From Paulinella micropora (lineage: Eukaryota; Cercozoa; Imbricatea; Euglyphida), in the NCBI GenBank assembly GCA_009731375.1, contig BJOX01000280.1, positions 53,412 to 117,411 on the forward strand: 64,000 nucleotides of DNA. The letters run 5' to 3'. Each line of letters opens with the position of its first letter. The stretch's first letter is position 1. The translations under genes were made by a program, and so were the position numbers. Below the pieces are notes generated by a model. The model was not told the DNA's origin, searched no databases, and was given only the letters and a program-made list of their open reading frames with translations. Of the stretch, positions 9,905 through 21,492 are shown in pieces.

Positions 9905-12154
9905 ATGAGCGCTACTACTGTCCCTCGCGTGCTGTACCCACACCAAGCTGCGGGTGTGGCCCGGATCCTGCGTCTCTGCGATCCGCACACGGTGGGCGGC
10001 GCGATTGTGACCTACGGCATGGGCTACGGCAAGACCCTGACCAGCTGTGCCGCCCTCCGGGAGCTGTTCCTGTGCCACCCGCAGTTCCGCGCCGCCCTGC
10101 TCCTGGTGCCGACCGCCGTGCTGCCTACGTGGCACGCCGAGCTGCGGCGGCTGGGCGACTACCCCGGCCGGCCCGGGGTGTTGCTCTTCCACGGCTCGGC
10201 CCGGGTGGCCGACCTGGTCCGAGCCCTGCGCCCCGGAGCACAGGGGGCAGCGCCACGCTACTTCGTGCTCAGCACGTGCGACACCTTCAAGAAGCGGCTC
10301 GGGTCCCCGGACTGGCAAGGCGCCCGGGACCTGTTCCAGGTCCTGGTCGTGGACGAGAGCCACCACTTCAAGAACGCGGTCCCGAACGAGGTTGGCGAGC
10401 TACCCCGGTACGCCGAAGTCTTTGGCGCCGCCAACCCCTTGCTAGGCGGCCGCCGCTTCACGCTGTTGTTGTCAGGCACCCCGTTCGAGGCCCGGGTGCG
10501 TGAAATGGTGTCGGCCTGGTTCCTGTTGACCGGCCAAGTGCACGGGGGCGAGGCTGACGTCCAGGAAGCCGACCTGCGCTCAGCCATGCAAGACCTGATC
10601 CAGCCACGCTGTATCGAGGTGCGGGCCGAGGACACGGCGCACATCCACCAGTCTATGCCGCAGCTGACCCACCAGGTCCAGTACCTCTCTGCGCACGGCT
10701 GGCCCAGGTACGCACACGCCAAGTACGACCGCGTCACCGCCAGCCTCAACCTCCAGAGCCGCGAGTACGCCTCCCTGCTCAGGGGCCGCCAGCGCGGCCC
10801 CGCACAGCGCCAGCGGCTCTCGCAGCTGCTGCGCCTCATCCGGCAGCTCCGGGCGCAGCTGCGGGGCCTGTGCAGCCATCCCCTGGTGCCCTGGGGCAGT
10901 GAAGAGCCCGGGCCCTGCGTCCGGCTCGTGGACTCGCTGCGGCGCAAGCGCAAGAGGCTGAGCCCCGGGCTACCACTCGAGGTCCTCAGCCGCAAGCTCG
11001 TGCGGCGGGCCGGCGGCGAAGACGACGCCGAGAGCTGGCCGCCAGCCCTGAGCCCGGCAGAGCTCAAGAATCCCCTGCGGCAACTCGGCGCTCAGCGGGC
11101 CTGGCCGGAGGACCCCGCCCCGACGGAGCTGCCTCCCCCGGTGCTCTTGGCCAAGTTCGAGTTTGTGTACCAGACACTGCGGCGCTGGGGCCAGACGCAC
11201 CAGACCGGCCGCTGGGTCGCGACGAGCGAGTGGGTGCGGGTGCTGGCCGAACTGGAGGCGTACCTGCGACTGCGCCAGCAGATGGAGCCGGTGCCACAGC
11301 CCCCCTGGCGAGTCCTGCACTTCAGCGGCGACACTCCGAAGCAGGCCAGAGCTAGCGCCGAGGCCCTGTTCTGGGCGCCGGCCCCTCCTCCCGGGCTCGT
11401 GCTGCTGCTCTTATCCAAGAAGGCGGGCGGGGTAGGGCTCAACCTGACGTTCGCCGACGGCCTGCTGCTGCTGGAGCCGGGCTACACGTACGCACAGGAC
11501 TCCCAAGTCGTCGGCCGAGTACAGCGCCTAGGCGGCAGGGGCACGGACGCCGAGCCCCGCCAAGTGCCGGTGTACTACCTCGTGTACGCCAGGCTCGACA
11601 GCCAGGACACGGCCCTGCGCAGGGACCACTGTGCCAAGGCCCGCCGGGTGGCAGTGACGACACTGGACCGGGAACGCGTCGAGGCCGAGCTGGCCGCCAG
11701 GTACACGCCAGAAGAGAGGCTGGACAAAGCTGCGGCCGCGCCTCCGGCAACACCTCCGGCAACACCTCCGGCGGCCGTGCCCCCTACGTCACCCCCTCCC
11801 CTGGAGAAGGCTTCCCCCGTGCACAAGAAGAGGCGCCTAGAGGCCGCCGTCCCCGCCGCAGACCCCCCGCACGAAACAGCCCGGGAGACGGCGGAGCGGC
11901 TGGAGGAGGCCGAGCGGCTGCGAGCGACACTGCTGGAAGCCGAGAGACTGCGAGCGGCACGGCTGGAGGCGGCACGGCTGGAGGCAGAGCGTCAGCGCCT
12001 GGCACAGCAACGCCAGCAGGAAGCAGAGCGCCGGCGCCTGGAGCAGCAACGCCAACAGGACGCAGAGGAAGAGGCCGCGCGCCAGCAACGAGCGGTGGCC
12101 AGGGGCTTGCTGTCGGTAGCTGCGCAGCGAGCGCTGCAAGAACTTCTCTTCTAG
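9905..12154 (+). CDS. SNF2-family (superfamily 2) helicase/ATPase
   Basis: An uninterrupted 749-residue frame from ATG 9905 (MSATTVPRVLYPHQAAG). Helicase motifs appear in order: YPHQAAGV near the start, Walker A GMGYGKT (residues about 38-45), motif Ia LLVPTAVLPTWHAEL, Walker B DESHHF, motif III LLSGTPFE, and near residue 510-550 the C-terminal lobe with GGVGLNLT and QVVGRVQRLGG. This arrangement is typical of SNF2-like ATPases, which move along double-stranded DNA and remodel protein-DNA complexes; several large DNA viruses encode such proteins for transcription. After the core comes a Pro-rich linker and a long Glu/Arg/Gln coiled coil (residues about 655-730). Transcription or chromatin function here is inference. 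Confidence 0.88.
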   Translation: MSATTVPRVLYPHQAAGVARILRLCDPHTVGGAIVTYGMGYGKTLTSCAALRELFLCHPQFRAALLLVPTAVLPTWHAELRRLGDYPGRPGVLLFHGSARVADLVRALRPGAQGAAPRYFVLSTCDTFKKRLGSPDWQGARDLFQVLVVDESHHFKNAVPNEVGELPRYAEVFGAANPLLGGRRFTLLLSGTPFEARVREMVSAWFLLTGQVHGGEADVQEADLRSAMQDLIQPRCIEVRAEDTAHIHQSMPQLTHQVQYLSAHGWPRYAHAKYDRVTASLNLQSREYASLLRGRQRGPAQRQRLSQLLRLIRQLRAQLRGLCSHPLVPWGSEEPGPCVRLVDSLRRKRKRLSPGLPLEVLSRKLVRRAGGEDDAESWPPALSPAELKNPLRQLGAQRAWPEDPAPTELPPPVLLAKFEFVYQTLRRWGQTHQTGRWVATSEWVRVLAELEAYLRLRQQMEPVPQPPWRVLHFSGDTPKQARASAEALFWAPAPPPGLVLLLLSKKAGGVGLNLTFADGLLLLEPGYTYAQDSQVVGRVQRLGGRGTDAEPRQVPVYYLVYARLDSQDTALRRDHCAKARRVAVTTLDRERVEAELAARYTPEERLDKAAAAPPATPPATPPAAVPPTSPPPLEKASPVHKKRRLEAAVPAADPPHETARETAERLEEAERLRATLLEAERLRAARLEAARLEAERQRLAQQRQQEAERRRLEQQRQQDAEEEAARQQRAVARGLLSVAAQRALQELLF

Positions 12155-12649
12155 AGGAAGTGGTGCTGCTAGAGGGGGCACGCCCAGGAAACTAGGGCAA
12201 AAAGTCTGAGACTAATTAAAAAAATTCAGTGGTAACCTCAGCCTCCCGCAGCAGGCCTTGAATTAGCCATCCGGCCCTTTTCTTCGCTGAACAGCCGGCA
12301 CCGGAGAAGAAGAGAGTGAGGTGGTAGTCTTGGCTAGGGTGCGAAGAGCCGGGACACTTGCCCTACCTACCCTAGCCAGTCTAGGATGGCCGTCTGTTTT
12401 TAATACACGAAGAAAAGGTGCTGCTACCTCCTGGCCGGCACAAGGAACAAAGGGGCCGCGAATTATCCAGTCTATTCTCTTCCTCTGCTCTCGCGGCCGC
12501 CGGCTGGCTGCACGCTACGTCTTTGTACCTGTTGCCCCCGCCGGAACACGCTAGGAGTGCCGGCAGCCGGATGTTTTTGGCTTCGCCATCGGGGGGGACA
12601 CTTTTCTCTTTCTCTCCTTCCCCCTCCCGCGCGGCCGGTAGTAGTCTCA
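12155..12649. other. Convergent spacer with poly(A)-type signal
   Basis: These 495 bp lie between two convergent genes. ATTAAA at 12215-12220 sits about 60 nt after the helicase stop and is a plausible poly(A) signal, followed by an A-run. The rest, including a C/T-rich stretch near 12600-12640, shows no gene. Confidence 0.45.
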
Positions 12650-14949
12650 TCACCCGCGCAGTGGCTCCAGCTCTTGGTTGCACATGTGTAGGCACGCCAG
12701 GGCGTCCACGAACGCTTTGGGCTGCGAAGCATCTTGGGATCCGTACGCCTTAAGAAAATCTTGCATGCGCGTTACGATCTCTCGTACGCCAGCCGAAACT
12801 CTTGGTTGCCTCCGAACGCCTTGGGTGACGTCGGGTAAAGGAAGCACTGTGCGTGTGGAGAGCAGATGGAGAATTGCGGCCCCTTCTCTCCGTCCTTCGC
12901 GCTCTGCCTGGAGTCCACGTAGGTCTGGAAAAAGAGCTGCCAGTCCCACCCCAGATCTTGCAGAGCCCTTCTCTGTGTGATGCGACCGTTTTCCTGCCAA
13001 CTCTTTTTGGCGCTCTCGTATACCGCCAAGAGGCCCTCGTGCACCGTATAATAGTCCTTGCACTCTCTCGAAGATACCAAGAATTCCTTAGCTGGCTTTG
13101 CAATATTGCGCACGGTCAGCGTGAGCCAAAAGGGGTCAAGCCACTTCGAGCCATTACGCGCATCAGCGATCCCACCCTTTCTCCAAAAGCGTCCGGCTTC
13201 GTCCTCGGTCACTGGGCGTCGCTGGCCATCCTGGTCGTACACGTCGGGAAAATCATAGAGGTACTGTTGCATGTTCTTGAGCAGCAAGTCTGCGATGGCG
13301 AGAGCGTGCCTGGTCATAAAGTCAACCTTGGCCTGGAGTAACCTCCGCGCTCTCTCAAGGCATTGAACTCGTTCGCCCTCCAGTCGCTTGGGGCCTCCTC
13401 GTACTTGTTGCTTTGCCTCCGGTGGTACGTCGAATACGTTGGGCCGATACACTCCGTGTGGATTATCAAGTGGCTCGGTGCTGGCGGGGAAATACAGGAT
13501 AAGGTTCGGGCCCATGGAACAGGTATATGGCATGTACAGGTCCGCTACCGCCACAATGCATTGGGCACTGGCAGTCACCGCTTCTTGGTATTCAGAGGCA
13601 GCGATTGCGGGGGGAAAGGTAGGCACCACCCTAGCGTACTTGCTGCGCGCATCACCAAAGCCTGCTAGCTCCTCCTTGGTATAGGGCTTTCCGCACTCAA
13701 ACGACAGGCAGGTTTCTCGTGGGCCCAGGTGTTTATAATCTTGGCCGGCCAGCCTCGCGCCCCTCGCAAACAGGTAACCACCCAAGGCCGGTATCCATGT
13801 CTTGGAAAGCCAGTGAGACTCCTGGGTGGGCAAACGCTCTTGTGCTCTCTCTTGCTGGGCCAGCGTCGCTCGTTCGATGAGCAGCTGGATAACGTCCTGG
13901 TTACCGTTTAGCCTGAAAGCAATGTTGGCGTAGAGCTGTCGTGCGGCCGCCGAGACCGAATCCGGCAGCGAGCTGGCGGGTGCCGCAGTCTGCTGCCGTC
14001 CTAGGTCACTTACGTACCCGACGATTCGGTCTGCGCCCGTGCCAGTCAGTTTAAAGTGCCGGTCGAATGGCCGCGTGGCACTCCCCACGACACAGACAAA
14101 GAATCCTTGCGTGCTCAGGTCGAGGCAGGTCTGCTTTACGCAAATGTCAGCGGCAACGCCGGCGACCACTACGTTCCGGATCCCGCTCGCGCGCAAGATC
14201 CGGGTCAGGCTCACGTCGGCGGGCGGGGCACCAAGCCTAGGGTTGGCGTTGGTAACTTCGGTCTGGCGATCGTTCTTAAAGATGGCTGAATTGGCGTCAA
14301 TGAAGCGATCCATGCCCTTGTCAAAAAAGATGGTGGGGTTTCGCGGGGCACCGCAGGGGAGGTACCGCGTAACCCGCTCGTGTGCCGTACTACGCAGATA
14401 TGTCTCGGCTGCCAGTGGCTCCCGGCCACCAGGCAAGAACTCCGGCGCCAGGTCATGCAGTTCCTTGATCAAGTCGGATCCCCACTTGTTCATGACGCAG
14501 TGTTCGGGGTACAGAGTTTGCTGGATGCGGGCCCCCCCGCGCAAGCTATAAGTACAGGTTGCGAACGGTTCGGTCTGGTTAAATTTGTAGTCGTCGTCTA
14601 TGCCATCCTTTCTTCGAAGAGAGTGTGCCTTTTGGGCACCGTCACCTTCATCGTGATATGAGGAGTTCCGGAAAGAGATGTGTGCTGCGTGCTGTACTTT
14701 GGTACCGTCGCCATGCTTCGTACATAGTTCGGCCGCCGGGTGCTTGTCCCGCGTAAATACCACCAGGTCCCAGCCCTGCAGTTTGACCAGTTTGCGGATC
14801 TCCTGGATGCAGTACAACAAGGCGCCGGGGTTGTCCCTTCCTGCCAGCGTAAGTTCTCCCTTCTCGTGAGCAAAGTCGTTCTGCATGTCCACGACCACCA
14901 CCGCCCAGCCGGGGGGGAATTCTCGTGCCTTGGTCACGGCTGACTGCAT
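12650..14949 (-). CDS. Nicotinamidase/isochorismatase-like hydrolase with long C-terminal extension
   Basis: Starts at ATG 14949 (MQSAVTKAREFPPGWAVVVV). The first ~300 residues carry every landmark of nicotinamidase (PncA-type cysteine hydrolase): catalytic Asp in VVDMQNDF, the metal-site region RDKHP and HAAHISF, LYPEHCV, catalytic Lys in FDKGMDRFIDANSAIF, and nucleophile Cys in GVAADICVKQT. Family members convert nicotinamide to nicotinate in NAD salvage. About 400 further residues form a domain I do not recognise, so the protein is far longer than the usual 180-220. The main frame stops at 12772; another frame with protein-like sequence carries on to a stop at 12650, suggesting a frameshift in a GAGA stretch near 12780. 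A TATA-like AT stretch lies about 50 bp upstream. Confidence 0.78.
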
Positions 14950-14997
14950 GGTGATAGAGGGGCAGGCTGATCGGGGGGTAGAGAGGAGGCGCTGGCC

Positions 14998-15010
14998 GGT
15001 CCTTTTATCC
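14998..15010 (-). promoter_or_regulatory. TATA-like element upstream of the nicotinamidase-like gene
   Basis: On the minus strand GGATAAAAGGA lies about 50 bp upstream of ATG 14949, in otherwise GC-rich DNA. It is the only AT-rich block in the 342-bp divergent spacer 14950-15291 and so a good TATA-box candidate. The rest of the spacer is G/C-rich with CCTTACCCACTCC repeated twice near 15168-15192; no gene seen there. Confidence 0.4.
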
Positions 15011-15291
15011 TGAGGCTAGCGCGCTAAAGGCACGTCCCCGCTCTCTCCGCGCCCGCCCGGGAAGGACACGGGAGTGATGAGCCAGCAGGAGAAGGAAGGA
15101 GGGGGAGGACAAGGGGCGGAAAGAGGGGGGAGGTGCGGAGGGGGCCGGTCTCCCCTTTCTTCCCTCCCTTACCCACTCCCTTACCCACTCCCGGCCGCCC
15201 GGCCCGGGGGCTGTTCTCTGGCCTCCCCGCCCGCGGGTGGGTGGCAAAAGCAGTTGTCGCCTCCTCCCCGCCCCTCCCCTTTCCCCGGATT

Positions 15292-18200
15292 ATGGTCGGC
15301 CGCTCGTCGTCGCTGCCTTGGCGGCTGCCTGGGCGGTCGAGGTGGCCGGCGCGGTGGGCGCGGTGGGCGCTGTGGTGGGCGCTGTGGGCCGGCGCGGCGC
15401 TCGGGGCCAGGCTCCGCAGCACCGTCGCGGACCGCGTGCAGCGCGACGGCGCGGCGTCGCTGGCCGGCGCGGTGCCGGAGCACCAGCTGACCCTGGACTT
15501 TGACGCGTGCCAGCAGCCCTTTGGCGGCGCCGACCGCGTGCGCCTGTTGCTGAACCTCAGCAGCGGCCGCCGCGTGCCGGTGTGGGCGTCGTGCCTGGGC
15601 GTGACGTACGAGACGGACGCCGAGGTGACCGAGTACCTGCCCCTGCAGCTGCGGCTGCACGAGCACGGCACGTGCGAGGGCGAGCTGGAAAACGAGATGC
15701 TGCGCGACGACTTCGAGCCCGAGTTCGAGCCCGTGTACGGCAACACGCGCCAGGCCCGCGCGGGCTTCGTGGCGCAGGCCCTGTTTGCGCAGGACCGCGG
15801 CGTGTGGCCCGCGGACCTGCTGGACAACGGCACCGCGGGCGCGCGCCGCCGCCTGCAGCAGGAGGTCGTGCCGGCCCCCGCGGGCGCGCTCATGCACGTC
15901 AGCCTGCCCGTGTGCGGCGGCTGCGTGCTGGCCGGCGCGGGCGCCAGGCACTACACCATGCAGCAGCTGGCCGAGGCCCGGCTAGCGTACGCCAGCGTGT
16001 ACGGTGGCTCGCAGGCCGACGTCGGCGACAGCCTGCAGCAGCAGGCGCTGCTGATCGAGCTGTGGTCGCACGAGCTCAACCACTCGTACGCCTGCCTGGC
16101 GCCGCTGCTGTGCAGCCAGGACACGTCGGGCTTCGTGCCGCCCGCCCAGTACCAGGCCAAGGCCCTGGCCCTGCACCACGCGCAGGCCAGGCTGCGCACG
16201 GCCACGTACTTTGCCACGCGCGTACAGGCGGCCGGCGCCAGTTCCAGCCGCCTGACCCAGCACATCCGCAACGTCAACAACAGCCCGTACTGGTACGGGG
16301 GCCTGGCCGGGGGCGTGGCGGTGCTGGGCGCGCCGGTCACGGGGCTCGCGTACGGCATCATGCAAATCGTGCTCGCCGTGAGCAAGCGCCGGGACCGGCG
16401 CAAGCCGGACCTGGGCGCCGACACGGACGAGATCGCGGACCTGTGGGACGAGTACATGGCAGACGACCTGACGCGGCAGCTCGTGGCCTGGTCGCCGCTC
16501 GACGGGCGCCAGGCCTGCGCCAGCGCGCAGGCCCAGCACTGGGCCGACACGCTGGCCCACCGCGCCCCGCCGGCCTGGCTGCTGGAGCTGGACCGCGTCA
16601 CTTTCGGCGGCGACCGCAGCGCGCCGGGCGACCGGCCGCCGGCCGGGCGGCTCGCGGCCGTCCGCAGCGCCGACGCCATGCACCGCTGGCTGCAGGACGT
16701 GGGGCTGGCCCCCCGGCTGCCCGGCTACCCGACGCGCGACGACTCGGACACGATCGACCGGACCAGCGCCAAGCACCAGGCCACGCGGGCGGAGCGCGGC
16801 TACCCGACGCAGTGGCAGTGGGACCCGCCCTGCCGCCCGCTCGGCGGCGGCCCGTACAACGCCAGCGCCGAGAGCGCCGCCTGCCGCGGGCCGGACAGCG
16901 CCGTCCCGGGCCCGGCGTCCATGTACCCGCGCTCCTTTGCGAGCGACAACCGCTGCAAGTTCGTGCCGGGCACGAACGACACCCGGGATGAACAACACAC
17001 GTACGAGTGCGTGCCGGCACAGATCGACGCGCAGGGCTGGACCGAGTCCTGGCGCTGGAGCAACTGCACGGAACTGAGCGAGAAGGACCTGTACTGCGGC
17101 CTGGCCGCCGACGGCAACGCGGCCCGGGCCGTGGCGGCCAGGTGCGCCGGGTCCGGCGACCGGGCCGCCGCGCTGCGCCGGGCGCTGCTGGACAGCCTGT
17201 GGCTGCTGCTGGACGACGACGGCGGGGGCTGGGTCGAGGCGCAAGGCGAGGGCGAGCTGGCCACGTTCCGGCGCTACTTCTGCAGCGCCGAGCAGAGGCT
17301 GGTGAGCGCGCAGTTCTGGTTCCGGTCCGCCGGCGACCCGTCGGCCGTGGGGTTGCTGGCCGGCCGCGAGTGCCCCTGCGCCGAGTCTAGCGACGAGGGG
17401 CTCAAGGTGTGCCCCCTGAACCCCTGGGAGCGCCTGGACCCGCGCAACGGCTCGACGTGGGGGCGCCTGCGCACTCACGGCCAGCTGCAGGGCTGCGTGC
17501 GCAACCGCGGCCTCAGCTACTGCGTGCCGCTGCTGGACTACGCCTCGTTGCGCGCCGCCCTCCGGCAGGAGCCCGCCGTGAGCGAGGACCGGTGTGACTC
17601 CGACTTCATGAAGAACCTGGGCGGCAACCCCGGTCTGCTCGAGCTGTCGAGCGCGCTGCAGTACGCAGTCCGCCAGCTCCAGACGCTCGAGGCGCTGACC
17701 GACGACAGCGGCGGGCCGCAGCTGGACTGCGCGGCGGCGCGGGCCGTGTGCGCGTACCGCGACGGCCAAGGGCGGGAGTTCTGGCCCAACTCGACCGACC
17801 CGACCGCGTGGGCCGCGGCCTTCAACCGCTGCTACCGGCCGAGCGGCGGGGCGGGCGGCACGACGCTGGAGTTTGCGCCCGGGGCCAACTGTACCGTGCG
17901 AGGCCAGCCCGGCACGACAGTGCCGCTGCCCAGCTTCAGCCGGGCCCTGGTCACGAAGCAGGTGTACAAGGTCGGGACCGGGGGCACCGCCAACGCGCGC
18001 CAGTACGACTACTTCTGCAAGCCGAGCCTCGTCGAGGTGGACGGGGCCGAGAGCCTGCGCCTGACGGTGGCCCGGTCCGCCCTGGACGTGGCCGCGAACG
18101 CGGACGCGCTGGAGCAGTTCTTGACCGAGGTGCTGGACATGCGCAAGAACGGCACCGGGCTGGGGGCGATCGCGGAGCGGCAGCGGCTGCTGGCGGAAGG

Positions 18201-20937
18201 GCAGCTGCGGACCCTGAACCTGACGACCAGCGTCGAGGGGTTGCTGGGCCAGGTCAGGAGCGCCGCGCTCCTCAACCTGGGCACGCGCCTGTCCAACCTA
18301 GAGACGGGCGCCCAGGACATCCGGCAGAACTTCAACAGCCTGACGCAGCAGCTGGAGGCCCGGTTCGGCGCCCTGGACGGCAGCCTGCAGGACGCGCAGC
18401 GGCTCGTGGACGGGCTGCAGGACGGCAGCGACCGCCTGGTGGCCGAGATCCGGGCCCTGGGCGGGGCCGTGACGCAGGCCCAGGGCGCGACCCGGGGCCT
18501 GATGACGCAGTTTGCGTCGGTGCTGGGCAAGTCCAGCGCCACGGCCGCCGAGGTGGCGGGCCTGGCCCAGCGCCTGTTGTACGGGCGCGAGCGTTACCGG
18601 GAGCACGTGGGCCACGTGCACGAGGAGCTGGCGCTGTCGCTGCCGCGCGGTTTGTACCCGTTCCTGCCCACGACCCCGTACGGGGCCGCGCCCGGCCAGG
18701 CGCGCGAGTACGGCGTGGCGCCCCGGGCGCTGGCGGGGGCGGACGCCACCGCCCCCGTGCACGAGTCCCGGCTGTGGCAGGCGGTGCGCCACGCGGACGG
18801 CAGCCTGTGGCTGTACCAGCTGCGCCTGCTGGCACTGTGAGACCTGCGCTGGGTCTTGTACGGGCTGCGCGACACGGGCTTCGACGGCGACGCCATGACC
18901 AAGCACTGGGGCCCCCCGCGCTGCCGCCTCGGCGCCCTGGCCGACGACCTGCGCTGCGCGGGCTGCCGCCTGCGGGCGACGGGGCGGCGCTGCCCGGCCC
19001 GCGCGCCCTGGCTGGCGCCGGAGCAGGCGGAGGCGGCGCTGCTGGCCAACGTGACGTGGCTGCGTGCCGGCGCCGCCCACGAGGCGCTGGGGAGCGCCGG
19101 CGAGTGCGCGGGGCCCGCCGAGCCCGTGCCCCGGCCGTCGGCCTTCGGCGCCGCCGCGGCCGACAGCGCGTGGTTCGGGGCCCGGCCGCTGGCGCCCGTC
19201 GTGGATGTGACGCGCTTTACCTAGGCGCGCCAGTTCGCGGGCGAGGCGCCGGCCCAGGAAGCGCCGGAGGACACGGAGGCGGGGGCGCCGGGCCTGGACC
19301 TCGGCAGCGCCACCGACGTGCGCGGGCTGCTGGCGGCCGTGTGCCTGGGCCCGCAGGAGTTGTGGGGGCTGGACGGGGCCGTGGGGGGGGTGCGGCCGCT
19401 GCTCGCGAGCACGGCCCCCTCGGGCGAACGGCTGGCCCACGGCTTCTGGTCGCGCGGCTCGGCGCTGGCGTCCGCCGCGCAGGTGGCGGCGGCCGGGGAG
19501 CAGCTGCAGGCGGTCCGCGAGCAGCTCGTGTGCGACACCAGCACGCAGAGCGCGCGGGCGTTCCGGACGCTGACGCTGCAGCTGGTCGAGCAGGGCGCCG
19601 CCCAGCTGCGGCCACCCGGCGTGCTGACCCGGGACGGGCTCCCGCCGCCGCCGTCGCTGCCCGCCGACGAGCTGGACTGGCACCTGTCGCCCTCGGCGCT
19701 GGCGGGCCTGCTGCCGCAGCAGTGGGCGCTGGCCGTGCGCGCGGCCGCCAACTCGCCCCTGCTGGCCGAGTTCCAGTACGCCGTCGAGGGGCTGCTGCCC
19801 CCGCTCGGGCTGTGGACTGACTTCACACAGCGGGTGCCGCCGCCCGTGGAGACCACGCCGGCCGACCAGGCGACGACGCTGTGGAGCGCACCGCCCGCGC
19901 CGCCGGAGCTGGGCGGCAGCGAGGCGTGGCGGCTGCAGGGCACCAACGCGCAGGCGCACACCGCCGCGCAGCTGGAGGCCGCCGCCGCCGACCCGGCCCC
20001 GGAGCCGCCCGCCCTGGGCGCCGGGGACCTGCAGCTGCTGCGGCAGTACGACACGGTGCGGGACCTGACCAACTGCTACACCAGCAGCTGGCTGTCGCAC
20101 ACGAACCGCGCGGTCAGGCTGCACCGGGTGCGGGGCACGCGGGCGCCGCGGGTCGAGCTGGCGCTGGCGCTGGACCGGGCCGACCCCCTGGTCGCGCACC
20201 TCAACGCGTCCGAGCTGGACGCGCTCGAGGGGGAGCTGCGCGCGCTGGCCGCCTTCGAAGTGGTGGAGGTCGACGCCGCCGGCAGCGAGCTGCTGGCCCG
20301 GGACTGGTACTGGGCCGGCGAGTTTGGCTGCGCGCTGAGCGGTGGCTGCTTCGCCGGCGCGGGGGCCGACACTTCCGGCCGCTACGTGTTTGATGTAGCG
20401 CCGACCGACGTGTGCCTGGGCTCCAGCTCGTTCCAGCGGGCCTCGCGCGGCGCGGGGGGCACGTGCCTGAACACGGTGCGGCTGGGGGTCCGCCCCGGGG
20501 CCGACGGCAACGGCAGCGCGCCGGCCGACGCCGCCTGCAACGGCAGCGCGCCGGCCGACGCCGCCGGCGACCTGGCGGACACGGCGCTGGGCGGCGGGCT
20601 GGGGCGGGCCGAGCGGCCGCGCGACCTGCACGACGGCACGTACACCATGTTTACGTACGAGGAGTTCCACCGCCAGGAGCACGGGTCCCTGCTGCACGAG
20701 CGGCCGAGCGCCCGGGACTTCGACCCGCGCCGGGCGCTCGTGAGCCCGGCGGACCTGGTGCGCGCCGTGTACGGCGTGGCCACTCCGTCGCTGGGCCGCG
20801 AGCGCGCCTTCTGCGCCAACGCCCCGGCCCAGCCCGCCGGCCACGTGTGCCGCGTCCTGGCGGGCTGGGAGCTGCTGGCGCACAACGCCAGCGGCGGCGC
20901 CCTGGCCGACGTGACGCGCCTGCGCTGCTGCCGCAGG
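15292..20937 (+). pseudogene. Giant Cys-rich membrane/secreted protein, broken by two in-frame stops and 3'-truncated
   Basis: The start chosen is ATG 15292, followed by a signal-anchor-like stretch rich in Trp, Ala and Leu. One frame then runs to about 20.94 kb (over 1,880 codons), interrupted only by TGA 18838-18840 and TAG 19222-19224; coding character continues past both in the same frame. Features: a hydrophobic Gly/Ala/Val segment followed by KRRDRRK near residues 335-370 (probable transmembrane helix), many Cys and Asn-x-Ser/Thr sites, a coiled-coil-like region near residues 970-1100, and two adjacent copies of a NGSAPADAA motif near 20.51-20.56 kb. No family recognised. The frame leaves GC-rich DNA at about 20.94 kb, where the gene is cut off. 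The size and layout suggest a surface glycoprotein; that is inference. Confidence 0.7.
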
Positions 20938-21492
20938 ATCCGTATGAGCCCCCGAAAAAATGTAATATATATTAATAGACCTTGGGAAAAGTTATGCACT
21001 GTTATAATCATCGGACATTTTCAAGTTTAGATTTCGGCACGGTTCAAACTTCCGTCAACTGTAAATAGGTCCTTAGTGGTTCTAACTTGCGAAGGACTTG
21101 AAGCATGTATTGTAAGTAGTAGTAGGCGAACATCACTAGACGAGAGGGTTCGGAACTTTACTTTTACTTACATATTTGAATAATGCACGTCACTAAACAC
21201 CACAACCCCAGACCGCCAAGGCATTAAATTCACCGTTACACTTAGAGTGATATAGGTAAAAATAGGTAATTGTCATTGGGGTGGGCCGGTATGACTAAAT
21301 ACTATTATTAACTAATAAATTATCCATTGCTCCCCCTATTTAGGAATAACGGCCTCATCTACCTTATGCTACTAACCTTGCATATATGATGGTAAATATG
21401 TGTAGCCCTATTCAGAAATTACCGGAGCCGTACTAACAACTATATGCACTAACGCAATACTAAATTAAATGTATCCCTCTAACCAACTTAAC
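20938..21492. other. Sharp GC-to-AT composition boundary and gene-free AT-rich stretch
   Basis: Within a few bases of 20,940 (just after a GGATCC) the sequence turns from very GC-rich coding DNA to AT-rich DNA with no ORF of note. The frame of the giant protein continues for about 30 codons and then stops at 21030. I see no terminal repeat, target-site duplication or RNA gene in 20,940-21,490. It is probably the insertion or recombination junction that truncated the upstream gene. Confidence 0.55.

Noticed and set aside
18838-19224. Stop-codon recoding (TGA as an amino acid) in the giant gene
   Set aside because: A TAG also interrupts the frame, no recoding structure is evident, and other genes here end in TGA.
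15982-20883. Long minus-strand frames opposite the giant protein gene
   Set aside because: GC-driven shadows with Arg/Pro/Gly bias and no motif; the plus strand has Cys, glycosylation and coiled-coil patterns.
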